In this document: piece after piece, positions 1-11,339 of the stretch
Position numbering within the stretch: the first letter of the stretch is position 1
Layout: each line of letters begins with the position of its first letter
Origin: Ligula intestinalis
Taxonomy: Eukaryota; Platyhelminthes; Cestoda; Diphyllobothriidea; Diphyllobothriidae
Direction: 5' to 3'
Assembly (NCBI GenBank): GCA_036362985.1
Contig: JAYGXS010000004.1
Coordinates: 31,646,087-31,710,086 of the forward strand
Length of the DNA: 64,000 nucleotides
Made by a program: the position numbers and the translations under genes
Notes under the pieces: generated by a model
Told to the model about the DNA's origin: nothing
The model's database searches: none
The model's input: only the letters and a program-made list of their open reading frames with translations

Positions 1-1620
1 GATCCGTCGCATATTCGTCCTCAGAGACATGGTCAGAGACCATTAGAAGATCAACCTTTCCTCATCTGACCAATTATTACAAGTCCTATATGAAACTTAC
101 TTTCTCACCCAGATGCCTTGCGTTTTTCTATAACCTGACAATTGGCAAAGACTGGAATTAGCATCCCCTACGACCTTATGTTGTGGTCATGGGTAGGACA
201 CGGGAATAGGCACTACCTAGAATTTAGCGCAATGTCACCAGGAATAGGAAGGACAATTTTTTCCCGTTTCCAACCGTCAATTTTTGCAAAGCCGAAATTT
301 TCGATAAGGCCGCATGAGACAGGAGGGGTATTTGTGTTTTACAAGCGCCACAACGCCTAACCGTAGTCAGTAATCGAGATGCCCCTTTCAAAATTTTTCT
401 TAGTTGGAGACAGAAGCACTGATAAATATGAAAAGCAAACAGTTTCAACTACTACCTAAATCATCGCTTGAATTGGCACTCACCTGGGATAGTTCTCTGC
501 TGACGAATCAGTATCAACATGTGGATTATTTTCTGCATACCTTTCGAAATCTACGCCTTCTTGAACATTAGCGCCCAAAATGCAAAGTATCTTCGTGTTA
601 ACAAATGTTTTCATGTCATCAATAAGAGGAAAAGATTGTTCGAGCACCGAATCCACTGGCAAACAGAAGCAAGTGTTCAGGCATGAAACTCTGTTTATTT
701 ATCGTTCCATTTGAGGTCATTAGGCAGTGCACTGGAACCCCGATGTTTGTCTGTTCATTTAATTACAGTTTGTAAACTATCACATAAAATGCACCCTTTT
801 TTACGAAACCTCAAAAAATGGCTCAAATATATATTTATTAAAACGGACAGTCTACTCATTGACTGGGGAACTTGAATCGAACTAGCAGATACAATCATAA
901 GCGAGGCATGTTGACTCTATTAAGAGAGCTTTTCCGTAAACTAGATGCGTCTTTTTTTGAGGACGGTGCTGTCTCTGCTAAGTCGCGGAGTGTCCTTAAA
1001 AGGTCAATGAGTATGTTGCGATTTTCTGATTTCTTAATTGACTGCTCGTCCAAGTAGAATTTTTGGGCAAAATGCATTACTGATAGCGATGATCTACTGG
1101 AATGACAGTTTCTATCTTAGTAGCCGTCATCAACCAGTCCTACCAATACCCAGGTTTAGAACACCTGAGATTCGAGCCCGGGATCTTTTATCGTTGAGTC
1201 TAACACTCAACCATATAGCCCGGGCCCTTTGGCCATTCGCTCGTTATCGGATATATTAACAACGATAGTGTGACCTTCACCCATCACATTATGCAACGCA
1301 CTCGCCCCACCAGCAGCAAGTTATGGGCAGAATGACGTTACAAAAATTGTCAACAGCGACTGCAATGACCACTTCTGATTGGTTAGGACGCTGGACTTCT
1401 AACTGACACCTTGCGTGTCCTTAAGGTAATCCTGACTCTAACCCCAACTCCGACCTTAACCTCACGTTTAAATCCAACGCAAACGCCAAACTGGTCATTA
1501 CATGTGTCGAAGCTTTCAGATCTCATAGATCAGCCTTGCGTTGGAAACAATAACTTGACATCATTAAGGAGGTTTGGCAGATTTGGTTAATTTAGTTGAC
1601 CCATATGTGAAAAAACTCGC
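1..1620. other. Non-coding, nothing clearly recognised
   Basis: The short ORFs here have no recognisable product. A degenerate tRNA-like segment may lie at 1162-1222 (minus), too eroded to call. Confidence 0.4.
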
Positions 1621-1703
1621 GGCATCCAGCGGGATTCGAGCCCGCATAGGAGGGAAGGCATTCTACGCAAGCCAACGCTCTACCTACTTGAGCTACGAAT
1701 GCC
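1621..1703 (-). repeat. tRNA-like element, probably tRNA-derived SINE head
   Basis: On the minus strand a 7-bp acceptor stem (GGCATTC with GGATGCC), a D arm (GCTC/GAGC) and a perfect T arm (GCGGG-CTCGAAT-CCCGC) can be folded, with pol III A-box-like GTAGCTCAAGTAGG and B-box-like GGCTCGAATCC. The anticodon region is about 8 nt too long and does not pair well. A related copy lies at 52691. I take it as a SINE head rather than a working tRNA. Confidence 0.5.
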
Positions 1704-2029
1704 ACACTTCACACCGTGAGTTTAATTACACTTGGATCGATATTACCCGCCCAACTTTGCCGCTCGTATGGAATCCACCGATACGGGACAGCATGTTGAC
1801 TGCCTAAGCAGGATTTCCTAAGCAATCTTCTAGAATCCACCAAAATGACTCTTAGGCTGACTTAATTATCAAGGAGCGCACGCATATCCTTTGCATATCG
1901 AGACTAAAACCAATACATTGACTGTTCCATTGATTGCGTACGCTCATTCTTTGCACCAAGAACCGAATATCCGCATTCACCTGTATTTGTGTTGCTAGAG
2001 GCCTCTCCAAAGCCCTGATCCTTTGTTTA

Positions 2030-2343
2030 CGCCCCCAACTCTGCTTCTTCTACAGCCAAAGCCCTATAGCAGTTCGCGACCCGTCCAGAAGCGGGAGGGC
2101 TGGGTTCCCTCCGCGGCTGTTGTCGTCTCCAACGAACTCGTGAGAGAGGCCGAGACGACAGCGGCGGAAGTTAACAAGGCCAACGAGGCCCGTCTCGTGC
2201 TCATGCGGCAGATCGACCAGGTGGCTGACTACCTGCTGCAGGCTCGAGCAGCCAAGCGATCGACCGATGAGATTGCTGGCCTACAACGCAATCTGGAGGA
2301 TCTGGAGACGGAATTGTGTCGACTAGGACATGCGGACAGTTAA
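2030..2343 (+). CDS. Terminal exon resembling rabenosyn-5 C-terminal coiled coil (partial gene)
   Basis: An open frame ends in TAA at 2341-2343. From about 2089 it has clear coding character, encoding REGWVPSAAVVVSNELVREA, then RQIDQVADYLLQARAAKRS and DEIAGLQRNLEDLETELCRL. The last 45 residues look like the Rab-binding helical hairpin at the C-terminus of rabenosyn-5 (ZFYVE20), an endosomal Rab4/Rab5 effector. A likely acceptor is CTATAGCAG at about 2071, so the first codons of the open frame may be intronic. No FYVE finger or upstream exon is visible. The family call is by pattern memory and tentative; it could be another coiled-coil protein. Confidence 0.5.
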
Positions 2344-4985
2344 CCCCCCTTGTTGCTGCCACATATTTTCAGTCCATTGATCAATCATCTTGGCAATTAT
2401 AATTCTTTCTTTCTTCTGACTTTATCTACACGTTTATCTAGCAAGAGTGCATATACTGTTGTAAATATATTTACAAAAACCTTTGAATAGGTGTTTTCAG
2501 ACTCCTTCTTTGTTGCGGGAGTTGGGCTGTCGGTTATCCATGGACAAGCGCGATGATGTTCCGGAAACGTTCGATGCAACATTATTTGATTTGGCGTTTG
2601 AATAGATGTAGATCTGTAACGGGACTCTGGTTGTTGCGGTCTGCAGAATAGTGCTTCAAAATGCGATGTATGTCCGCTGGAACTCATCTGCGGCTAGCCA
2701 ACTGGAGGCACGCGACGCGCAGACCGGATATTCGCTGTGCCTGACTCCCAAATCGTTACTGTGCACCATGGATGCATAATGGAACCCCACTTCTTAGTGT
2801 TCTATCTCGTCCCGTCTTGGTTGACTATTATAGGGGCCTCTCCAGTGCTCAAGCTTCCAGTCTGGCTTTCATGCGATGGCCCATCAACCGAGCTGTCATG
2901 CGGGCTTCTAACTAAGGCTCGGTTACATATTCGACTTGTCCTGGGGCGCTCCAGGCCATCTGCACAGGACCTCAACATCGCCGACAAGGAGACACTATTA
3001 CATGCGCGTCGTTCTATGTGACTCCTCCCCCACTGGGCTTTATGATCGCGGCCCACCTCCTCCCCGGGACTCCGCCTGTGAGCCAACTAATCACGCGGGT
3101 GACCCACCCGATCACTTCCGCGTGTTGATATGGTCGTGTCAGGCGCTTAAATAACACGTTCCAGAGCGGACGCCTTCGTCTGACCCGCAGGTAACATGCG
3201 ACAGCACGGCAAGTGGCCCTATTTATAGAATAACTAGCTCTCTGCCAATAGTCGAGGCCAAGCATACTGTGTTAGTTGCCATACTGAAGACGTGTATCGG
3301 CTCAGCCAGTCTCGCGTCTTCAAAAACTCTCATCTAGTGGTATTTCAAAGGTGGGTAGGTTGTACGCAAGCTTGTTCTGTGGCCGACGGAATAGTATATC
3401 TGCATCCAGAAACCGTAAGCCTGCGTTGAGTTATGGTCTCTAATTCGGTACACATTACTGCCATCAAGTTTCAAAAAAGTTGTTCTGGCTGCGCTTTTCA
3501 TCTTCCACCCCCCGGGGTTCAACCTCCGGAGAACTGAAAGTTAGGCCTCTGCATAAGCAGTCGTCAGCTTGTTTCCTACGGTACTCTTTACTGGTATATC
3601 GAAGTCGGTAGATAACGGCTTACTACTGTTTTAATATGCATTCTCGACCGTTCAGGGGGAACCAATACTGTTACAGTAGCCTGCCTTTTGATTACGACAA
3701 TGAACTGGTTTTCGTCAGCAGGCAGAGGGTTCTGCTTCAACATCATTTGGCCTTCTCTTATTAATGTGTGCATATTTTGGTGCGACATAATCAACAGATG
3801 TTGAGCGGATTCTATCTATTTCTGTGAGGCCGGTTTGGCACAGCACTGATTTAACAGGAGCAGTACCAGCAGCTAGATCTTTGGTTCTGTTAACCGGCTT
3901 TAGCCCGAAGGGCTTCCGTGTGAGTCGCGGTAAGTTGTTTTAACCTAAAGAATGGTCCGTTTAGCTATTCCTATAGTATTGTCAGGCTAATTTACCTATG
4001 GTTTGAAAGAAAATCTTATTTCAAAAATGTCTGCAGCATTGGGGAGTGAACGTTGACACAGAAACTTTCAAAAACCATGTTGAAAATGATAATAAATGGA
4101 CGTTGCCGAAAGTGCTATCGCATACGGGGTCCCTAGATCTGAGGCTCAAGAGCCAAACAGAATGTCCTAGCCTGAATTTAGGGCAGATCGGTGAGCTCTT
4201 ACGTCTGCACGACGTAAGGTATTCCCGATCACAGCCGACACGAAATGGACTCGTGGGCGTGAACGGAGTTCAGGATTCGAGTCCTGTGGCCGATAGACAC
4301 TTCTCCTCTGGTAAGTAAACCTCCCGATTATTGATCGTCATGTGACCGAGTGGCACTGCTACCTAATTGTTTTTCGGAATAACTCGCCACGGTGGAGGCG
4401 GGGTGCGGTCAACCTCTCGGGTTCATGGCACAACATTTCTGTGCTGAGTGGTGAAGATGGCGAGTGTCTTTTAATTTTCACGCGGGGTCATAAAACCTTG
4501 GATAGACGCCGAGTTTATTTTTATGCTTCTAAATCTTCTGGGAAGGGGGCATACTGAGAATGTCTTCAAGCCAAGTTATCTACAAAAAAGTAAACTAATA
4601 TTTAGCTGTTAAGCCAGCGCAGATCAGTAGCGGCAGGATGCGAAGACTTGAGGTCTGGCAAAAAACCCCTATTCTATAAAGCTGTGTAGAGTATGATGGA
4701 ACCACTGCCATAAGAAGCATGTGCTAAAACTGATCTGTTTACAACGCTTTGAATACCACTAGTGCCTGCAAATTAACCCTAAGACCGAGAAGGGCCTTGA
4801 TCGAGATCAGGATGCCTGGCGCTTTGTTGTAAACATTGAAACGGTCATACTTGAAGCTAACGGAATACATGCTGCCAGGGGTAAAGAGACCAGTAAGATT
4901 AGCATTTTACGGAGCTATGTTGCAGGTATCCAGCCACTGCCTTTGCATCCACACTGTCATCCGACAATCCAGGTACAGATCTATG
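2344..4985. other. Non-coding, no recognised element
   Basis: No supported gene. A B-box-like GATTCGAGTCCTG at 4275-4287 hints at another tRNA-derived SINE remnant but no arms could be folded with confidence. Confidence 0.4.
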
Positions 4986-4989
4986 CTGT

Positions 4990-6030
4990 TTGACATCTCC
5001 AGCCCCGGTACAATTTCAACTGGCAGTTTACCGACTCCACTGATAAGTGGCAAACACTTTTTCCTTATTACCAAGTGTCTTTGTTCCTGTGTCTGTGGAA
5101 ACAGTGATGAAACATCTTAAAAAGGTTCGAGGTTCAACAGCTGCGGGGCCAGGTGGGATCTCACCGTTTCTCCTGAAATCCTGCTCTTTTCAGTTAGCCC
5201 CTGCATTTACACATCTCATCAACTTGCCCTTCATGGAGTCTAAGATTCCCGATTATTGGTGATCAGTGATAATCACTCCAATCCCGAAAAAAACACTTCG
5301 TCTGGTCCAAAATCCTTTCGTCCAATCGCCTGCTCTTCTGCACTAATGAAACTTGTAGAACGAATTGCCTTAGACATCATTACGCCGATTTTTCCGATCC
5401 CTTGCAATTTGCGTATACGGCTAGGCGTAGTACTCTAGACGCGGCGACTCTGGTAGTCCATTCTGCTCTAAGAGATTTAGATCAGGACTGCCGTACATAC
5501 GGATGTGCTTTTCCCGACTACTCCTCAGCCTTTAGTACCATCCCGTGCCATTTTCTACTTAATAAAACTTCTGCATGCGGCTCTCTTGGCTGGGCTGTCT
5601 CTTGGCTCGGGGACTATTTCACTTCGCGCACTCAATCCATTCAGTGCGGCAAGCGAAAATCCACGCTCCTTCCCAAAAACTGTAGAGTTCTCTAAGGGTC
5701 TATTTTATCCCCTCATCTCTTCTCCCTTCACATTGACGACCTACGATCGCCAAACGAATGTTTGTTTGTTAAATATGCCGATGATATGGTTGTTGGCCAT
5801 CCTCTCAAAAGTCAGACACATCTCCAAGTACTGAAGGATGGCCTAGAACACGTCTCAACGTGGTCGTCAGCAGATGGCCAGTGAATTTTTCGACAGCGAC
5901 CCTCCCTCCGTCCTGAAGTTATTGACATTCTGCCTAACGAGGTATCCTATTTACGATACGTTGATGTTACTCTGGCATCCAACCTTACATTTGCTCTTCA
6001 TATAGAAAGCTTTTTTATCAAAATGCATTA
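4990..6030 (+). mobile_element. CR1/jockey-like LINE, reverse transcriptase part, degenerate (5' half)
   Basis: Frameshifted RT pieces run in order: VETVMKHLKKVRGSTAAGPG, RPIACSSALMKLVERI, LQFAYTARRSTLDAATLVVH, DYSSAFSTIPCHFLL, KYADDMVVGHPL (the YADD catalytic box) and NEVSYLRYVDVTL. At least three frame changes and an in-frame stop are present. The element is interrupted at about 6030 by an antisense LINE and resumes at about 7340. Confidence 0.85.
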
Positions 6031-7338
6031 ACGTTTATATTATTTGGAATTTATATTTTTCAGCGCTATACAAAGTTAATTTGGAAAAAAAAATTCAAAA
6101 AAAAATTTGACAATATGTGCAAGTAGACGTAGAAAGTCGTGATAATGTCAGCAGAAATTGTTCTTTTGGGGCAACATTTAGCAATGTTTTGCAGGTAATT
6201 CTGAACTAAAAACGAAAAATTATGGCAGATAAAAACTCTTACAGTGAAAATGGAGACAGTGTTCAACGGGCCTCCATGTTCAAAAAGTGTGCAAGAGAAA
6301 AAAACTGCTTAGGAAGATAGTAGTAGAGCAGAAATAGGTGTGGGTGGTCTGATGAAGGCGAGTATTCAACGAAACTGCCGCATTTGAGACTGAGTACTTC
6401 CGCGTGGCTTCGTGTGATTCAGCGATGGTTAATGTAAACATCTAGGTGCTCGGAGGACACGAGGCAGAGAGAATAGTTTCAAGCGGATCTCCTAAATTCC
6501 CGATGGTCCTTTCTTGGGGTCATGGAGAAAGAGTGAAAATGGAGACAGTGTTCAATGGGCCTCCATGTTCAAAAAGTGTGCAAGAGAAAATACTGCTTAG
6601 GAAGATAGTAGTAGAGAAGAAATAGGTGTGGGTGGTCTGATGAAGGTGAGTATTCAACGAAACTACAGCATTTTAGACTGAGTACTTCCACGTGGCTTCG
6701 TTTGATTCAGCGGTGGTTAATGGAAACATCTAGGTTCTCGGGGGACACGAGGCAGAGAGAATAGTTTCAAGCGGATCTCCTAAATTCCCGATGGTCCTTT
6801 CTCGGGGTCATGAAGAAAGCTGCTCGGAAAAGATGAGGAGAATAGAAGGTTAATAGAGTCAGTGTTAAGATAAATGTCCAGTCTCCGTTTGAAAGCAGAC
6901 AGTCTAGTTAATTACCTAATTTCGATTGGCAAGTTATTCCAAAGAAAGCTATATCTAGAAGCAAAAAACAAAGAACGTTTACATGAGGACGATGCACGAG
7001 GGGGTATAACAAGTGCCGAGTTTCTTAGGTTGTAGGGACGGCTGACGGGGGTAATGACAGAAGGTCTGGGGAAATTTGTGCTATTATTGAGCCGAAAAAG
7101 GAGACAAAGGCCTGCTTCCAATCTCCTGACCCAAAGGAACCTTAGTTTTGTTAATTGACACCTATTTGAGTAGCAAGTATTAGAAGCTGTCGGATACAGC
7201 AGTTTTCGTGTGAAATTTTTTTCTTGAATTTGTTCAATTTTTGAACGGCTACCTTCGTTCATGAGACCGAAAAAGGGGCAACAGTATTCTAAGATGGGGA
7301 GCACGAACATACGATAAAGTCTTAATTTCATTTCAATT
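6030..7338 (-). mobile_element. 5'-truncated CR1-like LINE (family 1), inserted in another LINE
   Basis: On the minus strand the C-terminal RT-linked region MKLRLYRMFVLPILEYC to FLWNNLPIEIR (7331-6912) is followed by a long 3' UTR ending AATATAAATTCCAAA. A close relative lies at 62030-63690 (plus) and a 3' UTR-only copy at 58549-59145. A tandem duplication of 289 bp is found in the UTR. One frame slip (EKN) is seen against the relative. Confidence 0.87.
6244..6820 (-). repeat. 289-bp direct tandem duplication inside LINE 3' UTR
   Basis: The block starting GTGAAAATGGAGACAGTGTT at 6244 recurs at 6533 with a few substitutions. The relatives at 58.6 kb and 63.2 kb carry the block once. Confidence 0.92.
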
Positions 7339-7778
7339 CATATCCGCCGCTTGCGTTTATATCGCACATCGAAAGACCTAATCTGACGATTTATCGATGC
7401 CTGTATTCTCCCCCTCATTCTTAACTGCTCTCCAGTTATTTTTCCAGCTTAATTTAAAAAAAGCTAGTCATTCTTAAACGTATCGTCCGAATGCTTTCTT
7501 CAGCTGCCGGTGTTTCCTTTGTTTCTTTTGCTGACATTATAGTACAGCGCCACTTTAAATCTGTCAAGCAATTTGCTGATCGTATCCTTAGTGAGGTCGC
7601 TCACCCTCTGCATTCTGAACTAATGGCTGCGAAGTCTTCCCGTGCAATGCGCCGAGGCTTCCGTTATATGCCTTGCCGTACATCGGCATATGAACACTCT
7701 GTACTCAGAGTCCTAGCACACTACCTCGCGTGTGAAGAAGCGGAAATTGAGAAGTTGAAAGCTGACCTGTCTCCATAG
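7339..7778 (+). mobile_element. CR1/jockey-like LINE, 3' half of the 4990 element
   Basis: Directly after the antisense insertion the LINE resumes: IRRLRLYRTSKDLI, ACILPLILNCSPVIFP, then the last ORF part SFADIIVQRHFKSVKQFADR, HPLHSELMAAKSSRAMRRGF and a stop at 7776-7778. This is the usual C-terminal end of such LINE ORFs. Stops interrupt the first part. Confidence 0.85.
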
Positions 7779-9349
7779 TAGATGTGGATATCGTGTAAAC
7801 CTTTAATTTGGAGTATTCTTTGACCTTTTACCATGACCCCTTACTTGCCTTATACTTTGCTCTCGGTGAAGGGAGCCATTTTTTGCTGAAAATTTAGGAT
7901 ATTCCCTTCTAAATAAAGCATGCTTCTCTCGATATGTAACATCCGTGGCTCTATCGCACTGGATTAGATTAATAAGTGCAACCCTTGTCGCTGCGATCTT
8001 CAGCTCCGGTTTCGTGTGGGATGAGAATGAGTGCTGACGGAATAGTGTATTATGTACAGAGCTGGTGGAGAATAGGTTGTAGACAGGTGACAGTCGGATG
8101 AACGTGCGCCTGCACCCGAGAGAGGCAGCCTCTAAAGTGTGAGAGTACGGAAATCAGCACAGGGTCTACAGCGCGGTCATGTGTGAGTCAACCATGGGAG
8201 GTGGCTGGCCAGGCCGGATTGGGGGGAGGGGCACTACTGCGTACGTGCAAAAAGTCGTGAGAAGTTGAGCGTCGCACTCGGAGTTGGATCATTGCAGCCG
8301 ATCTCATGGAATATTAACCATAATTCTGAAATGCGTTTTTTGATAACGGACGATTACTTGAGTGTGATTGTAATACAGATCATCGTATGAAATAATGGTG
8401 TAATATTTTAAATGCGACAGGAAGTTGACTTTTGAATACATTTCTTTTCGGCCATCTGCACAAACCACACTTGGCAAAATATACTGTCTAATAAGTACAT
8501 ATTTTCTCCCCCGTTTTTCAGTTGCCCTATCAAAGAAAATATAAAGTTTATAGAAAACCATTACAGGAATATTATGTCGTATACTCATTTGACAGAAGAG
8601 CATTACTTCGGATGTTATATTCAAAGGAAGGACAGAGTAAGGTATGAAAAATGTTTTCCAATTCCCGAATAATTTTGAGCCGGATCTGCCTTTGCATTTG
8701 CATTTAGATTTATCAGCGTTCCTATAGGAGGAAAACTTGCATTCCGTTATGCTATTCAGGATCTGTTGCATTATGCTCATAGCAATTTGGAATGGATTTG
8801 GACTCGGGTTTATAGTTCATGGGAGAACGCTATTTGGATGAAGGCATGCTATTTGAGTAGACATGGTAAGGTCTTAAGGAATCTCACAATAAGACAGCTT
8901 TGTGAACTCGACAGGTTGCCTTTCCTATAATAAAAAAATTGAAGATGTGATTGGCTATCAAACGAATACAAAAAAATGACATTTTCGCGCATATTCTCTG
9001 AGTGTGCAAGCTCATTGAAAACCAACGGAAAGAATTTAGATTAATCGAGTAGTAGTGCAGTTACTGCTGGCAAACGAAATGAAGTATATTTGGAACCCAG
9101 CCTGTTGCTATGTCTGAAGTATCCTTGGATTGTGCTGCACCATTTTTAAATCCCGTATGAAGCGGCTGGATTTCACCTGTGTTGCCAGTTGTTATAGCCC
9201 AATCGGTTATGACCCGACTTGTAGGCAGGAGAAGGTATGAGAGTGGTTTCGATAGCAACGGCTAAAAGGACAGCGGCGTTTGTGGGATTTTTCAGCTTGT
9301 CCACTCCGGCGTATTTATAAGGTTCTTGTCTCTCTAGAACATTAATAGC
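7779..9349. other. Non-coding, no recognised element
   Basis: A 158-codon minus-strand ORF at 8304-8780 has no recognisable motif, no clear coding bias and AT-rich composition. I see no other structure. Confidence 0.4.
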
Positions 9350-9974
9350 CTATGGTGGGTGCCTGAGCATTCTGGAACCCTCTCGACTGCGGCCTCTGCC
9401 TACGCTGTGTGGGCGGTCGTCCGTTTGCTCGACGCACGGCGTGGGCGGCTTACATGCGGGCTGGCCTGCTCTTTTCGCCGACTGCCGTGAATGAGTGGGG
9501 GATCCCGCCTTCGTAAGACCCCACTGAAAACGTAGTAAGGGTAGAATTTGACTGCAACTGCTGAGAGGGCATTGGCAGCGCTGATTACGTTGGAGTTCGT
9601 AATAGTGGAGGTTACGGAGTGGATGGGTTAAAAGTGGTGACAGTAAGGTAAATTCTACTGTCATGTATGCATACGCACATGACCATAAAGACCCTTGCGG
9701 TAGCTGAATGTCCTGTGACAGGTGAGGCCTGTGTGGTGGGTGTATATCGGGCCTGTAGTGACTAGCTCCATAGGAAGCGCACTTGGGGAAGCTTATCGTG
9801 ACTAGCTCCAGTCGAACGAACACTTGTGGACGCTTGCTGCTTCCAACCGCTGTAACAGCCAAGCACAAGCCGACTCACACAGGACCTCATGTGACAACTG
9901 TCGAGCAGACATCACTTCAGATACCGTTTGCCGTCTTTCTTTTGTGCGGTCGATTTCCTGCTGCCTTTTCTTCA

Positions 9975-10100
9975 TTCCTTCTGTACAGAATATACTGATC
10001 CTACCAATTTGGCCTTCCCATGACTCCTCTTCCCCTAAGGAAACGGGTCTAAAGATCATAGTTGCCAGGGTTTAACTGTCTTAACCGTTTGTGATAACGG
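9975..10100 (+). repeat. Dispersed repeat, copy 1 (relative at 12400)
   Basis: A run from TTCTGTACAGAATATACT to TTAACCGTTTGTGATAACGG is matched, diverged but collinear, by 12405-12540 (CTGTACAGAATACGCT to TTAACAGATGCGATAGG). Confidence 0.6.
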
Positions 10101-10216
10101 TGACTTCCCGACGTGATCTGAACTAGTGACTGCTGAGATGGCCTGCTGTCCCTGCGATAATGGTAACTTTCCGACGTGTCCCTGCGATAATGGTGACTTC
10201 CCGGCGTGGCCCTGCA
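10083..10216. repeat. 30-bp minisatellite
   Basis: Units like CCCTGCGATAATGGTGACTT followed by CCCGACGTG occur back to back at about 10150-10209, with diverged units before (10083) and after (10210). Confidence 0.8.
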
Positions 10217-10871
10217 ATAGGCCTCCTAGCTCTGTTTCGTCGGTCTCAGTTCGATGAATCCGCAAGCCACCGACCACGCTGAGGTGCGACCACAGTAGGG
10301 AGAGGGCGGAACTAAATGCACATATCTGGTGGTCAAGGTGGATGCTATATGATAGCTGTGTGTCCCAGTGATAATGCTAGTGATTGGGATGCGCAAGGTT
10401 GGTTAGTCATTTTGACAGTGCCCCGTCTCTGGAAATGTCCACTGAGGTCGGTTCATATCTGAGTGTTCGTCAACAGTGTGGAAGTTTTGGTAGAAGCTGA
10501 GTAACCATGCTGACAGTCTGCACACTTTAGGTCTTACAATCCTCCCCACCTTGATTTGACAGCTGCCTTCCGGTTAGCCTCAAATACGAGTACAGTTGTC
10601 CGTTCTATCTGCCGAATTAAGTGGGATCTCATGGAAAGGCATTCTTTGGGAAATAGGTAGTTTATTGCGTAAATTTTCGACACTGGTTCCCCAGTTCGTC
10701 ATCAGACTTGAGAGAAATGTGCAAACAACAGTTAGCATTTCAAAGTGCTGATACTGTTATATAGTCATCTGGTGGGGGGGGTTAATTGGGGTTTACAATT
10801 CGCGTCATATCGTGATGGACATGATTATCAGTTGCAATGGTGTAATGACTAATTGGCAACTGTAATTTGAG

Positions 10872-10905
10872 TCAGTCCGGGGTCAGTCCGGGGTCAGTCC
10901 GGGTT
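10872..10905. repeat. Short tandem repeat, three 12-bp units
   Basis: GTCAGTCCGGGG is repeated three times head to tail (last copy shortened). Confidence 0.85.
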
Positions 10906-11330
10906 ATCCGCTGTGGACGCTAATTGCGGTTCATGTTGGTCCATGTTTGTCAGCTGCAGTCTTTTCCACCTTTCTTTGAGGTTTTTGTACACTCCAGCTA
11001 ACTCAATGCGCCGGTTGATGCATGAATCATCGGAGTGCATGGCCTCAAGGAATTCTTGGCCTTTTCTGGAGGGGCAAACTCCGACGATGCGTGTTTTGTC
11101 CCATGCAAAAGTATGTTCTGTGTCAAGGCAATGCATAGCCACTTCGGAAAAACGGTCATGTCTCTTTACTGCCGATTGGTGCTCGCGGATGCGTGTGGAG
11201 ACAGATCTTCCTGTTTGGCCACAATATACCTTGTCACAAGCTTGACATGGGATTTTGTAGATGGCTTCTTTCTTATCGAGGTAGTCAACCCTATCTTTAG
11301 GATCTTATCAGGTCTTATCAGGTCTTCGGA
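10894..11330 (-). mobile_element. Penelope-like element, GIY-YIG endonuclease fragment
   Basis: The minus strand reads EAIYKIPCQACDKVYCGQTG, RSVSTRIREHQSAVKRHD and SEVAMHCLDTEHTFAWDKTR. This is the PLE-type GIY-YIG domain: YKIPC, then the GQTGR box, the catalytic-region Arg in TRIREH, and the family H-C-H spacing. The open frame runs without stops across about 110 residues to IELAGVYKNLKERW. The reverse transcriptase part is absent upstream (above 11330), so this is a 3' fragment. Confidence 0.85.
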
Positions 11331-11339
11331 TTAATTTAC

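Noticed and set aside
1162..1222. tRNA-like sequence on the minus strand
   Set aside because: B-box-like GGGCTCGAATCTC is present but the T and acceptor stems do not pair.
8304..8780. 158-codon minus-strand ORF
   Set aside because: AT-rich, no motif, no conserved neighbour; consistent with chance in this composition.
9350..9868. 172-codon minus-strand ORF, Pro/Ser-rich
   Set aside because: No recognisable domain; composition and flanking dispersed repeats suggest repeat-derived sequence.
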